DNA of 24,422 bases from Bacillota bacterium. Its GTDB lineage: Bacteria; Bacillota; Clostridia; Lachnospirales; Lachnospiraceae. Below the pieces are notes generated by a model, which was given only the letters and a program-made list of their open reading frames with translations, was not told the origin of the DNA and did no database searches. Numbering within the stretch: the first letter of the stretch is position 1; every line of letters starts with the position of its first letter. The stretch spans positions 1 through 24,422 of the forward strand of contig JAEWPQ010000127.1 in the NCBI GenBank assembly GCA_023460575.1. Direction: 5' to 3'. Of this stretch, positions 15,069 through 22,069 are shown in pieces. A program made the translations under genes and the position numbers.

Positions 15069-16518
15069 GACCATCTGCCTCCTGACTGCTTTCATAAGCC
15101 AGATAATGTTTCATTAAAAGATTCTGCATCACAGCTTTCCGGTAGTCTGCACTGCCTCTCACATCACCGATGGGAGAGGCCTCTCTCCCGATTATTTCAT
15201 AAGCTCCCAAAAAAGTTTCTTCCGTCATACTCTTTTCCTCCAGATAATGGGAGGTTTCCGGCATAAAAAGTGTAGTGGGACCCACACCTCCGCAGGCAAT
15301 GGATGCCTTTTTAATTATTCCATCTGAAATCTTCAAGGCTATGGCGGAATTAACTGCGGAAATATCCACTTCTTTTCTTTTGCTCACTTTCTCAAAGTGG
15401 ATAAAATCATACTCTCCCAGAGGAATGGAAATAGAAGCGACCCACTCATCTGTTTTGTTTTCCGTCTGTTTATAGCCATGATAAAACTCCCTGACAGATA
15501 TGCTTCTTGTTCCTTCACAGCCTCTTAATGTTATAACTGCATTCACTGCCATCAGAAGGGGAACCGTATCTGCTACCGGGGAGGCGTTAACAAGATTGCC
15601 TGCCAACGTCGCTGAGGATCTCACCTGCTCCGAGCACATACTTAAAACTGCGTCGGAAAACTGGGGAAATAATGGCTTTACCGTATCAATAATGGCTGAT
15701 AAGGTAACTCCGCCTCCAATCGTCAGCTGGTGATCTTCCCCGCATGAAATTTTCTGGAGAGACGATATCCTGCTGATATCCACAAGGAGCCTGTAATGCT
15801 GGTTTCTTTTCTTGATTCCCACCACAACATCGCTTCCGCCATTTAAGAACCGCAGGTTCTTCCCTGAGACAAGTTCTCCGTGATCTTTTATAAAGGCTTC
15901 CAGGTTTTCTTCTGAAACAGGGGAATAATAGGCATTTACGCCGTCATCAATAAAAATATCCTCATGGACGAAAGCCAGTTGTTTTTCCTCAGTCTGGTCC
16001 AGATAGGAGGGACGTATATTTTCTGTATCAATGGTTAAATCTTCTAAGTATTCCGGTACTTTCCGAATCGCTGCATATCCCGTACACCGGCAGAGATTTC
16101 CCTCTAAATATCTTCGGAATTCTTCTTTTCCAGGGTTTGGTCTCTCCAGATAGAGCGCCAGTATGGACAGAATCACCCCTGGTGTACAAAACCCGCACTG
16201 AGTCGCATGTGCATTTAAAACAGCTTCCTGTATCGGGTGAAGCTTTTCCTTTTGTGCAAGTCCTTCTATGGTAATGAGATGCTTCCCCTCCAGCTTTGCT
16301 GCCAGATATAAACAGCCTGCTGCTGACTTATAATGTACCTCTCCCGCTCTCACCTCTCCAATCACTACCGTGCAGGCTCCGCAGTCCCCCTCTCCGCAGC
16401 CTTCCTTTATTCCGTTTAACTGAAACCGGCTGCGAAGAAGCTCCAAAACTGTTGTTTCCCCATTGACTGAAATTTCTTTCAATTTTCCATTCAGAAAGAA
16501 GCGAATCGTTTTCTTCAT
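15058..16518 (-). CDS. xdhA: Xanthine dehydrogenase, [2Fe-2S]/FAD subunit
   Basis: A 486-residue subunit that passes electrons from the molybdenum centre through two [2Fe-2S] clusters to FAD. The N-terminal ferredoxin cluster is held by C41, C46, C49 and C69 (GCGEGDCGACT). The second, in the all-helical domain, is held by C108, C111, C143 and C145 (QCGFCTPG and NLCRCTGY). Residues about 185-480 are the FAD domain (RFLNGGSDVVVGIKKR, CSEQVRSSATLAGNLVNASPVAD, CGGVGPTT). The fusion of both modules in one chain matches the R. capsulatus XdhA layout, whereas many Gram-positive enzymes keep them as separate subunits. GGAGTAAGGAAAGG precedes the ATG at 16518. It is first in the operon and lies behind a purine-type riboswitch with a terminator. 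Confidence 0.9.
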   Translation of the reverse strand: MKKTIRFFLNGKLKEISVNGETTVLELLRSRFQLNGIKEGCGEGDCGACTVVIGEVRAGEVHYKSAAGCLYLAAKLEGKHLITIEGLAQKEKLHPIQEAVLNAHATQCGFCTPGVILSILALYLERPNPGKEEFRRYLEGNLCRCTGYAAIRKVPEYLEDLTIDTENIRPSYLDQTEEKQLAFVHEDIFIDDGVNAYYSPVSEENLEAFIKDHGELVSGKNLRFLNGGSDVVVGIKKRNQHYRLLVDISRISSLQKISCGEDHQLTIGGGVTLSAIIDTVKPLFPQFSDAVLSMCSEQVRSSATLAGNLVNASPVADTVPLLMAVNAVITLRGCEGTRSISVREFYHGYKQTENKTDEWVASISIPLGEYDFIHFEKVSKRKEVDISAVNSAIALKISDGIIKKASIACGGVGPTTLFMPETSHYLEEKSMTEETFLGAYEIIGREASPIGDVRGSADYRKAVMQNLLMKHYLAYESSQEADGHEE

Positions 16519-16587
16519 ACCTTTCCTTACTCCTTTTCATTCCTGTTTTCCCGCTGGTCTGCACGCATTTTCTTCGGGCTTTTGAAT

Positions 16588-16675
16588 AAAAAAAGCCCCA
16601 GGCACACGAAACACACACCAGAACAACTGCTTCTTTAGAAGCGGCAGTTCAGTCTGTGCTCATGTAGCCTGGGGC
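16588..16675 (-). terminator. Riboswitch-controlled intrinsic terminator ahead of xdhA
   Basis: On the minus strand GCCCCAGGC (16675-16667) is the exact complement of GCCTGGGGC (16603-16595), and seven T follow (16594-16588). Between them a long imperfect stem continues (GCACAGA with TCTGGTGTGT), capped by GCTTC-TAAA-GAAGC (16642-16629). Its 5' strand is the same sequence that forms the 3' half of aptamer helix P3 and the J3/1 strand. Terminator and aptamer therefore cannot coexist. Confidence 0.92.
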
Positions 16676-16731
16676 AATTTAAGGTCGCCTGGTCGAGACG
16701 CTCAAACCATATTAATGAGCTTATACAAGAA
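16659..16731 (-). ncRNA. Purine-family riboswitch aptamer, divergent variant
   Basis: The RNA folds as a three-way junction of the guanine/adenine riboswitch family. P1 is TTCTTGTA (16731-16724) with TACATGAG (16666-16659), 7 of 8 pairs. J1/2 is TAA. P2 is GCTCA with TGAGC, and its loop keeps AATATGG (16712-16706 region). J2/3 is GTCTCGACC (16699-16691; consensus GTTTCTACC). P3 is GGCGA with TTGCC around loop CCTTAAA (16684-16678), which is identical to the loop of the Bacillus pbuE adenine switch. The loop-loop GG/CC contacts are intact. In guanine-riboswitch numbering U22, U47, A52 and C74 are kept, but U51 is G, U48 is C, A73 is G, and P3 has three extra bases (CCA) on its 3' side. C74 points to a guanine- or xanthine-like ligand rather than adenine. 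Control of xanthine dehydrogenase genes makes xanthine attractive. Confidence 0.85.
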
Positions 16732-16753
16732 GCAGTCCATATTCAAATACTTC

Positions 16754-16799
16754 TTTGTATCTTTACAAATAATTATACCGGATTATGCCAGATAGTCAA
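16754..16799 (-). promoter_or_regulatory. Promoter of the xdh operon with a start-site hairpin
   Basis: TTGACT (16799-16794) and TATAAT (16777-16772) are 16 bases apart. Transcription should start near 16765, about 35 bases ahead of the aptamer. TTTGTA and TACAAA (16769-16754) form a small hairpin just there. No gene lies between 16519 and 16860; the stretch holds this promoter, the riboswitch and its terminator. Confidence 0.75.
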
Positions 16800-16860
16800 T
16801 AAATTTTTATCAACTTCTACAGGATTTTAATACCAGCATATTCTTAACTCTGTCTGTTTT

Positions 16861-17193
16861 CTAATATTTTCCTAATTTCATATGACCTGCAAGCTCTGTC
16901 TTGGATCTCTGCTTAATAGTCCATGCCTCATCCTTCGCCTGGGTAAATGCTGATACACATTTGGGATCAAGGTTATCCTCAATTCCTTCCTTGCATAATG
17001 CGATCATCTTCTCTGCTAATGTGATAATCTCCATGTGAATGGCATTGGTACGGTCAGAACGGTATATTTTTTCAGCATCTTCCTCGCTGAGTTCTTCAAA
17101 CTTCTCTGCTCCCACTTTACATTTGGGGCAAACTTCCGGAGCGGTCTCTCCTTCATAAACATAGCCGCATACAGTACATCTGAATAATTTCAT
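16861..17193 (-). CDS. Rubredoxin-domain protein with C-terminal helical extension
   Basis: A 110-residue protein. Residues 1-36 form a rubredoxin-like iron site of the kind found at the end of rubrerythrin: C6-X2-C9 (CTVCGYVYEGE) and C22-X2-C25 (EVCPKCKVG), followed by EKFEEL. Residues about 40-110 are a mostly helical, charged segment with one further pair of cysteines, which I do not assign to a family. The protein probably carries electrons in a peroxide or oxygen defence or other low-potential redox pathway in the cytoplasm. AGGAGG lies eight bases before the ATG. It has its own promoter and is not co-transcribed with xdhA by necessity, although both read the same way. Confidence 0.82.
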   Translation of the reverse strand: MKLFRCTVCGYVYEGETAPEVCPKCKVGAEKFEELSEEDAEKIYRSDRTNAIHMEIITLAEKMIALCKEGIEDNLDPKCVSAFTQAKDEAWTIKQRSKTELAGHMKLGKY

Positions 17194-17245
17194 ATAACAT
17201 GCCTCCTAATTGAATTATTTTTATCAATACTTGAAGATTACTATT

Positions 17246-17274
17246 AGTATCTCCCATAGTATTTCATTTGTCAA
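17246..17274 (-). promoter_or_regulatory. Promoter of the rubredoxin-domain gene
   Basis: A consensus TTGACA (17274-17269) is followed after 17 bases by GATACT (17251-17246). The predicted start lies about 46 bases before the ATG. The repeated ATACTA/TAGTAT units around the -10 could be an operator, but no regulator is identified. Confidence 0.65.
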
Positions 17275-17309
17275 CCGCTGCCAGAAAAATTCACCATTTA
17301 TTAACAAGT

Positions 17310-17441
17310 TGGGGCTTCCAGAACCTGAAGAGTTTCCGTTTTGCAATTCGGCGCAAATGCCCGGATTACGGTCATCTAAACGAAAAAGAGATTCAGGATG
17401 GCATAGCGGCACTGAAATCATTGATCTATGCCAGGATTTAA
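17310..17441 (+). pseudogene. Possible C-terminal fragment of a decayed gene
   Basis: One plus-strand frame ending at a TAA (17439-17441) reads HLNEKEIQDGIAALKSLI, which resembles the last helix of MocR or class I aminotransferases. There is no start codon with a ribosome site, and upstream the frame quickly loses sense. Together with the rubredoxin promoter and the mupG terminator it accounts for the 322-base gap at 17194-17515. Low confidence. Confidence 0.3.
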
Positions 17442-17500
17442 CAAAAAACCAGCCGGAAGACAAGGGCATAAAACACCTCTTTCTCCTGACTGGTTTTTAT
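17441..17500. terminator. Terminator downstream of mupG, probably bidirectional
   Basis: AACCAG (17447-17452) and CTGGTT (17490-17495) close a hairpin extended by GGAAGA and TCTCC on the inside. On the minus strand the stem is followed by TTTTTTGTT, suiting the mur operon. The plus strand also has TTTTTATTTTTC after it. Confidence 0.75.
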
Positions 17501-17515
17501 TTTTCATTCTTACGT

Positions 17516-18589
17516 TTATATCAGCTTCACTCCAAAACCTTTCTGAACGTAAGGAAGAATTTTTAAGTCCTTTTCCTTAATCTGTCCGATCAAATTAAGA
17601 CGTTCATCCATCGGAAGATCCACACGGGCAATTTCAATCTCTCCCATATACCTTAAATATTTTTTATTGGATATGCAGATGCTTCCTGCTTTTCTGAAAA
17701 GCATCCCGCTTTCCCCAGCCATTGTCTCTGAGGTACTCTCTACCGGTTTAATATCCTGCTTATAGAATCTGGATTCCTGTGAACGAAAAATATATTCACT
17801 GGAATCTGGTCTGTCATGATGGATCTGGTCTCTTACAAATTCATAGCCTGGAAATAAGTCAGCTTCCAGCTCCACATAGCCCTGGCTGATGCATTTTACC
17901 GCATCCCAATCCTTCTCTTTGATATCTACGTCTCCAATCAGTACCACATCACAGCCGCCGCTCATGGAAAGCTCCATCATGTTGAATGCCACCTCTTCCC
18001 GGCGGTTCCTGTGTTCTTCTACTGTAGGCAGACCTTCAAAAAGCGGACCCCTGAGCGTTAAGTTACCCGGCACAAATGCCATGGTTGTAAATCCCAAATA
18101 CTTTAATCTTTCATTGATTTCCCTCACCTGTTTTAAAGACAAAGCGGTGAACTGTTTGGGATAAAAGTTATGGCAGGCAGCAAATCTGGTAAAATCTGCC
18201 CCATACCGTTTCCATTCCAAAAGCTCCTCTTCCATAATGGTGGAAGCATTGAAAACCACATAAAAGCTTTTGGAGATTTCAACCACTTCCCTGGGGGAAA
18301 AACCATAATCCAGCCTTACGTGAGTGATACCCAGAGACTTTAGCTCTTCCATGCTGGCAACACCAAGCTTTTCATAGGTCTCCGGTCCCACATCTGCGAT
18401 CAGGTTTAAATTTCCCTCCCTGCAGCAGTCTAAAAGTTGCCTGATGCTCCTGCTATAATCCACTCCAGTCTCTTCTGGTATGTGAAGAGATGTAAATGCA
18501 TAGGTGACTCCGTTTTTTACTGCCTTTTTAATCAGTGATTCATTCTTCTCCTTACCACTGGAGAAGTAAATGGAAATTCCTGTTCTCAT
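17516..18589 (-). CDS. mupG: MupG-type 6-phospho-N-acetylmuramidase (DUF871/GH170)
   Basis: A 357-residue cytoplasmic protein of the DUF871 family. In Staphylococcus aureus MupG cleaves the imported phosphorylated disaccharide MurNAc-6P-GlcNAc into MurNAc-6-phosphate and GlcNAc. The first about 235 residues form a TIM barrel (MRTGISIYFSSGKEKNESLIKKA, ADVGPETYEKLG, VRLDYGFS, NASTI, CHNFYPKQFT, AFVPGN, RGPLFEGLPTVEEHRNR) and the rest is a small C-terminal beta-domain. Its ATG overlaps the murP stop codon by one base (TAATG) with GGAG upstream, so translation is coupled. Its place after murR-murQ-murP supports the assignment. It is the last gene before a terminator. Confidence 0.88.
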   Translation of the reverse strand: MRTGISIYFSSGKEKNESLIKKAVKNGVTYAFTSLHIPEETGVDYSRSIRQLLDCCREGNLNLIADVGPETYEKLGVASMEELKSLGITHVRLDYGFSPREVVEISKSFYVVFNASTIMEEELLEWKRYGADFTRFAACHNFYPKQFTALSLKQVREINERLKYLGFTTMAFVPGNLTLRGPLFEGLPTVEEHRNRREEVAFNMMELSMSGGCDVVLIGDVDIKEKDWDAVKCISQGYVELEADLFPGYEFVRDQIHHDRPDSSEYIFRSQESRFYKQDIKPVESTSETMAGESGMLFRKAGSICISNKKYLRYMGEIEIARVDLPMDERLNLIGQIKEKDLKILPYVQKGFGVKLI

Positions 18590-20025
18590 TATTCTTCTCC
18601 GTATACCTCGTTGATTCTGTTTTCATCTACGCCAAAGAAGTATGTTACTAAAAATCCGCCTGCGTAGGCAACCAGCATAGCCAGTATAAAAGACAACTGC
18701 TGGCCGGGCTTTACAATCAGAAGCCCAAACAAACCGGAAACCCCCTGAGAAACAGTACCCAGATGAAGAAGTGCTGCCAGTGCTCCTCCAAAGCCGCTGC
18801 CGATACAGGCAGTAAGGAATGATCTGCCAAGAGGCAGGGTAACTGCGTACATCATAGGCTCTCCGATTCCAAGAATTCCTACAGGAATGGAATCTCTTAT
18901 GTATCTTTTTAATTTTTTATTTTTTGTTTTCACATAAAGAGCAATACCGGCTCCCACCTGGCCGCCGCCTGCCATCATTAAGATAGGAAGCAGATAATTA
19001 ATACCACCAGTGGCACCTGCGGGGTCATTTAACATGGCATGAATCGGCGTCAGTGCCTGATGCAGTCCAACTGCTACCAGAGGCAGGAAGCCCGCAGACA
19101 GAATATATCCGCCCACAACTCCCATTTTTTCGTATGCAAAGCTTAATACTGCAAAGATCACTTTGGTCAGTCCGGCTCCCAGAGGCTGAATTACTAACAA
19201 TGCAACTATTCCGCCGATAATGAGGACAAGAAGAGGGCTTACAAAGGTATCAATTAAATCCGGCATGTGCTTTCTGATCCGCTTTTCCAGTTCTGCAAAA
19301 AACATACCGGCAATTAACGCTGCCAAAAGACCTCCGGAAGCAGGGTTAAACGGGGCATTGGTGATCGGCAGCAGAATCTGCTTCTCGTTAATTGTTGCAA
19401 GAAGAGGCATACCTGCATTGGCTATGGACATAGCGCCGGCAATGGCTCCCAGTGCACCTGATCCGCCAAACTCCCTTGCTGCATTGTAACCCACCAGAAT
19501 AGGAAGGTATGCAAACAAAGCCCAGCCCATGGTGCGTATGCAGGCAAACCACCAGACTCCTGCCAGTGCTCCGTGAGTGGATACATTGATGACATTGCAG
19601 ATACCGTTAATTAAACCTGCTGCAATAATTCCAGGAAGCAGTGCCACGAAAATATTAGCAATTTTCTTTAAAAATCTCTGGACAGGCTTATCATATTTTG
19701 CCTTTTGCAATTCTTTGTTCTCTCTTGTGACTGTCTGGATATCCCCACCTTTATCCCCATCATCAGCCTGGCCTTTTGGCAGCCCGGTAAGCTTGTAAAA
19801 TTCGTCCAACACCTTGTTTACCTTACCAGGTCCAAATACGATCTGAAGGGTATTGCTTTCCACTACTCCCAGGACTCCTTCCACCTTTTTTAACTGCTCT
19901 AAATCCACTTTTGATAAATCCTTCACTCCAATGCGGAGCCTTGTCATACAGGCAGCATTGGATGTGATGTTGGTTTTCCCTCCCAACAGCGATAACAGTT
20001 CTTCACTGACTTGCTTGTAATCCAT
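18589..20025 (-). CDS. murP: PTS N-acetylmuramic acid-specific EIIBC component
   Basis: A 478-residue phosphotransferase permease that imports and phosphorylates MurNAc, or MurNAc-GlcNAc in MupG-containing bacteria. Residues about 1-85 are a glucose-type EIIB domain with the phosphorylation site Cys26 (SNAACMTRLRIGV). After a charged linker, residues about 110-470 are a ten-helix EIIC domain with GIGEPMMYAVTLPLG near the substrate site. No EIIA domain is attached, as is usual for MurP, so a shared EIIA(Glc)-type protein elsewhere is needed. GGAGGAG precedes the ATG. A 69-base gap to murQ contains a possible internal promoter and operator. Its neighbours give the substrate assignment; by sequence alone sucrose or trehalose-type EIIBC would be alternatives. 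Confidence 0.87.
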   Translation of the reverse strand: MDYKQVSEELLSLLGGKTNITSNAACMTRLRIGVKDLSKVDLEQLKKVEGVLGVVESNTLQIVFGPGKVNKVLDEFYKLTGLPKGQADDGDKGGDIQTVTRENKELQKAKYDKPVQRFLKKIANIFVALLPGIIAAGLINGICNVINVSTHGALAGVWWFACIRTMGWALFAYLPILVGYNAAREFGGSGALGAIAGAMSIANAGMPLLATINEKQILLPITNAPFNPASGGLLAALIAGMFFAELEKRIRKHMPDLIDTFVSPLLVLIIGGIVALLVIQPLGAGLTKVIFAVLSFAYEKMGVVGGYILSAGFLPLVAVGLHQALTPIHAMLNDPAGATGGINYLLPILMMAGGGQVGAGIALYVKTKNKKLKRYIRDSIPVGILGIGEPMMYAVTLPLGRSFLTACIGSGFGGALAALLHLGTVSQGVSGLFGLLIVKPGQQLSFILAMLVAYAGGFLVTYFFGVDENRINEVYGEE

Positions 20026-20040
20026 TGTTCTCCTCCTTTA

Positions 20041-20058
20041 ATTATAATTTCATAGTTT
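20041..20058 (-). promoter_or_regulatory. Possible internal promoter/operator before murP
   Basis: A TATAAT (20046-20041) lies directly after AAACTATGAAA (20058-20048), an 11-base word also found in the murR promoter region. The -35 is weak. It may be a second MurR site controlling murP-mupG. Confidence 0.4.
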
Positions 20059-20094
20059 CGGCTTAACTGGCAGACCAAAACCCCCTTTCTTTTT

Positions 20095-20988
20095 CTATTT
20101 CAAAGCCTGACGGACATTCCCGCCTGCCTTTAACAGCTTTTCTCTTGCTTCTTTTGCATTACAGTCAGATAAAATCATAATCACGGCTGTTTTCACATGG
20201 CCGTCTGCCTGTTCCAGTACCGCTTTTGCTTCCTCTCTTTCACAGCCCGTTGCTGTCATCACTATATTTTGTGATCTCACCACAAGCTTTTCATTGCTCT
20301 GTCTGACATCCACCATTAAATTCTGATAGACCTTACCGATTCCGATCATGCTGCCGGTTGATATCATGTTTAAAACCATTTTCTGCGCAGTACCAGCCTT
20401 CAGTCTTGTGGACCCGGTAAGAACTTCCGGTCCTGTGACCGGCTCAATGGCAAGCATTGCTTCCTTTCCGATGGAAGAATTTCTGTTACATGAAATGGCG
20501 ACGGTTTTACAGCCAATGGAAAGCGCATACCGGAGTCCATGAATCACATAGGGAGTTCTGCCGGATGCAGCCAGGCCGATCACGATATCTTCCTTTAACA
20601 GTCCTATGGACTTTAATTCCTCCTCGCACAGAGTCTCGCTGTCTTCCGCACCTTCCACTGCTTCCACAAATGCCTTTTCCCCTCCAGCGATCAGTCCCAC
20701 AACCATCTGGGGCGGCACGCCGAAGGTAGGGGGACATTCCACAGCATCAAGTACGCCAAGCCTGCCAGAAGTTCCTGCGCCCACATAGATGATTCTGCCG
20801 CCTGCTTTCAAGCTTTCGGCTGCCCACCCGATGGCCCTGGCGATCTGGGGAATGACTTCCTCTATTGCCTTTATGACAGTTTCATCCTCCCGGTTCATGA
20901 TCCGGGCGATTTCTATAGGGGTCATCTCATCCAGATTCATAGTATCCGGATTTCTTGATTCAGTAGTCAGTTTTGATAAATCAATCAT
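20095..20988 (-). CDS. murQ: N-acetylmuramic acid 6-phosphate etherase
   Basis: A 297-residue SIS-domain enzyme that removes the D-lactyl ether from MurNAc-6-phosphate, yielding GlcNAc-6-phosphate and lactate. It is of normal family length. Signatures are YVGAGTSGRLGVLDAVECPPTFG (about 68-90; Glu84 matches the catalytic Glu83 of Escherichia coli MurQ), AVEGAEDSE with Glu115 (E. coli Glu114), GLAASGRTPYV, and TGSTRLKAGTAQKMVLNM. The C-terminal UBA-like tail (EKLLKAGGNVRQALK) is also typical. It starts three bases after the murR stop and is followed by murP, so it is in the middle of the MurNAc operon. Confidence 0.95.
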   Translation of the reverse strand: MIDLSKLTTESRNPDTMNLDEMTPIEIARIMNREDETVIKAIEEVIPQIARAIGWAAESLKAGGRIIYVGAGTSGRLGVLDAVECPPTFGVPPQMVVGLIAGGEKAFVEAVEGAEDSETLCEEELKSIGLLKEDIVIGLAASGRTPYVIHGLRYALSIGCKTVAISCNRNSSIGKEAMLAIEPVTGPEVLTGSTRLKAGTAQKMVLNMISTGSMIGIGKVYQNLMVDVRQSNEKLVVRSQNIVMTATGCEREEAKAVLEQADGHVKTAVIMILSDCNAKEAREKLLKAGGNVRQALK

Positions 20989-20991
20989 CTT

Positions 20992-21840
20992 TTATGTTCC
21001 TCCGTCTTTCTGTATATGGGTTCTGCCAAACTGATTCATGCAGAACTCGTAGTTGCGGTTTACATAAGCGGTAAACAGCACATCTACTACATTTAACTGT
21101 GAAATCCTGGAAGACATGGCCCCGCTTCTGTGAATGAGCTCCGTCGCAGCCACAGGCAGAACGAAATCCGCTTCCGCCGCAAGCTTTGATTCAACCGCTC
21201 TCGTTATGGCAATCACCTTTGCTCCGTTTGCCTTGGCTTCTTTAGCGCACTGAAGCATCTCTTCTGTAAGACCGGAATAGCTGATAACAATTGCCAAATC
21301 ACCAGACCGTAAGTTTCTCGCTGTTAAAAACTGGGCATGCCAGTCATCACACAAATTGCAGATCACATCTGCCCTTAAAAGCTTAAGATATAGATCCCTT
21401 GCCACAAGAAGAGAGGTTCCAAGCCCAAACAGGGAGACTGTCCTGCTGGTTTCCAAAAGTTTCACACACGCAGTTATTGTCTTAGGTTCCAGAAGCTTTC
21501 TAGTAGTTTCCAGTGATTCAATATTTTTCTTTGTTACCTTATAAATGATATCCTCCATAGTATCCTTCTGGGTGATCTTCTGAAACGCGATATCACGGCT
21601 CTCCCGAAACAGAGCCACTTCATAGGCCAGAGTGCTCTGAAAATCCTTATAGCCTTTACACCCCAGCTTTTTGCACAGCCTGACAATGGTTGCGGGAGAG
21701 GTATAGGTTTCTTTTGCAATTTCCTTAATGGTCTTTCTTAATACAGATTCCGGATTTCTCTGAAGCCTGCTTAAGAGTTGTTTTTCAGCCTCTCCGGCAT
21801 TATGAACATAATCATCGATCCTTACAAGTAGACCTTTCAT
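20992..21840 (-). CDS. murR: MurR/RpiR-family transcriptional regulator
   Basis: A 282-residue regulator. Residues about 1-80 form the RpiR helix-turn-helix (IKEIAKETYTSPATIVRLCKKLGCKGYKDFQ). Residues about 125-255 are a sugar-phosphate-binding SIS domain (VSLFGLGTSLLVARDLYLKLLR, DLAIVISYSGLTEEMLQCAKEAKANGAKVIAIT). Its place as first gene before murQ-murP-mupG indicates that it senses MurNAc-6-phosphate and represses its own operon, as known for E. coli MurR. GAGAGGA precedes the ATG at 21840. Candidate operators lie in the upstream region. Confidence 0.9.
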   Translation of the reverse strand: MKGLLVRIDDYVHNAGEAEKQLLSRLQRNPESVLRKTIKEIAKETYTSPATIVRLCKKLGCKGYKDFQSTLAYEVALFRESRDIAFQKITQKDTMEDIIYKVTKKNIESLETTRKLLEPKTITACVKLLETSRTVSLFGLGTSLLVARDLYLKLLRADVICNLCDDWHAQFLTARNLRSGDLAIVISYSGLTEEMLQCAKEAKANGAKVIAITRAVESKLAAEADFVLPVAATELIHRSGAMSSRISQLNVVDVLFTAYVNRNYEFCMNQFGRTHIQKDGGT

Positions 21841-21917
21841 TCTCTGTTCCTCTCTAAAAAGCCAGAAGGGGTTCCCTGTGCTTCACAGTTGTATTGAACT
21901 CATTCTAGCGGGTTTGT

Positions 21918-21966
21918 ATTATAGTTTCAATATGCAGCAAAAACTATGAAACTTATTTTCATTATA
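21918..21966 (-). promoter_or_regulatory. murR operon promoter with candidate MurR operators
   Basis: TATAAT (21923-21918) lies 17 bases after a weak TAGTTT (21946-21941). The -35 region is covered by AAACTATGAAA (21941-21951). ATGAAA and TTTCAT (21946-21951, 21957-21962) make a perfect palindrome with a 5-base centre, the kind of TGAAA/TTTCA site used by RpiR regulators. A wider repeat, ATAGTTT (21921-21927) with AAACTAT (21941-21947), spans the promoter. A second TATAAT sits at 21966-21961. Confidence 0.6.
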
Positions 21967-22013
21967 TGATGTTTTCCGGGGGATTAACAGAAGGGATTTT
22001 TCTTGAGACATGC

Positions 22014-22060
22014 AAAAAAATCCCGGTTCCATTGGGGATACCCTGATAATGGAACCGGGA
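22014..22060 (-). terminator. Rho-independent terminator after the rhodanese gene
   Basis: TCCCGGTTCCATT (22060-22048 on the minus strand) and AATGGAACCGGGA (22033-22021) form a 13-pair stem around a 14-base loop. Seven T follow (22020-22014). It lies ten bases after the stop codon. Confidence 0.93.
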
Positions 22061-22069
22061 CTGACTATT

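Noticed and set aside
16754..16769. TTTGTA/TACAAA repeat as a separate regulator operator
   Set aside because: It sits at the predicted transcription start and is explained as well by a short 5' hairpin; there is no second copy to support an operator.
17210..17566. 118-residue plus-strand open frame
   Set aside because: It crosses the mupG terminator and the rubredoxin promoter, shows no domain and has no ribosome site.
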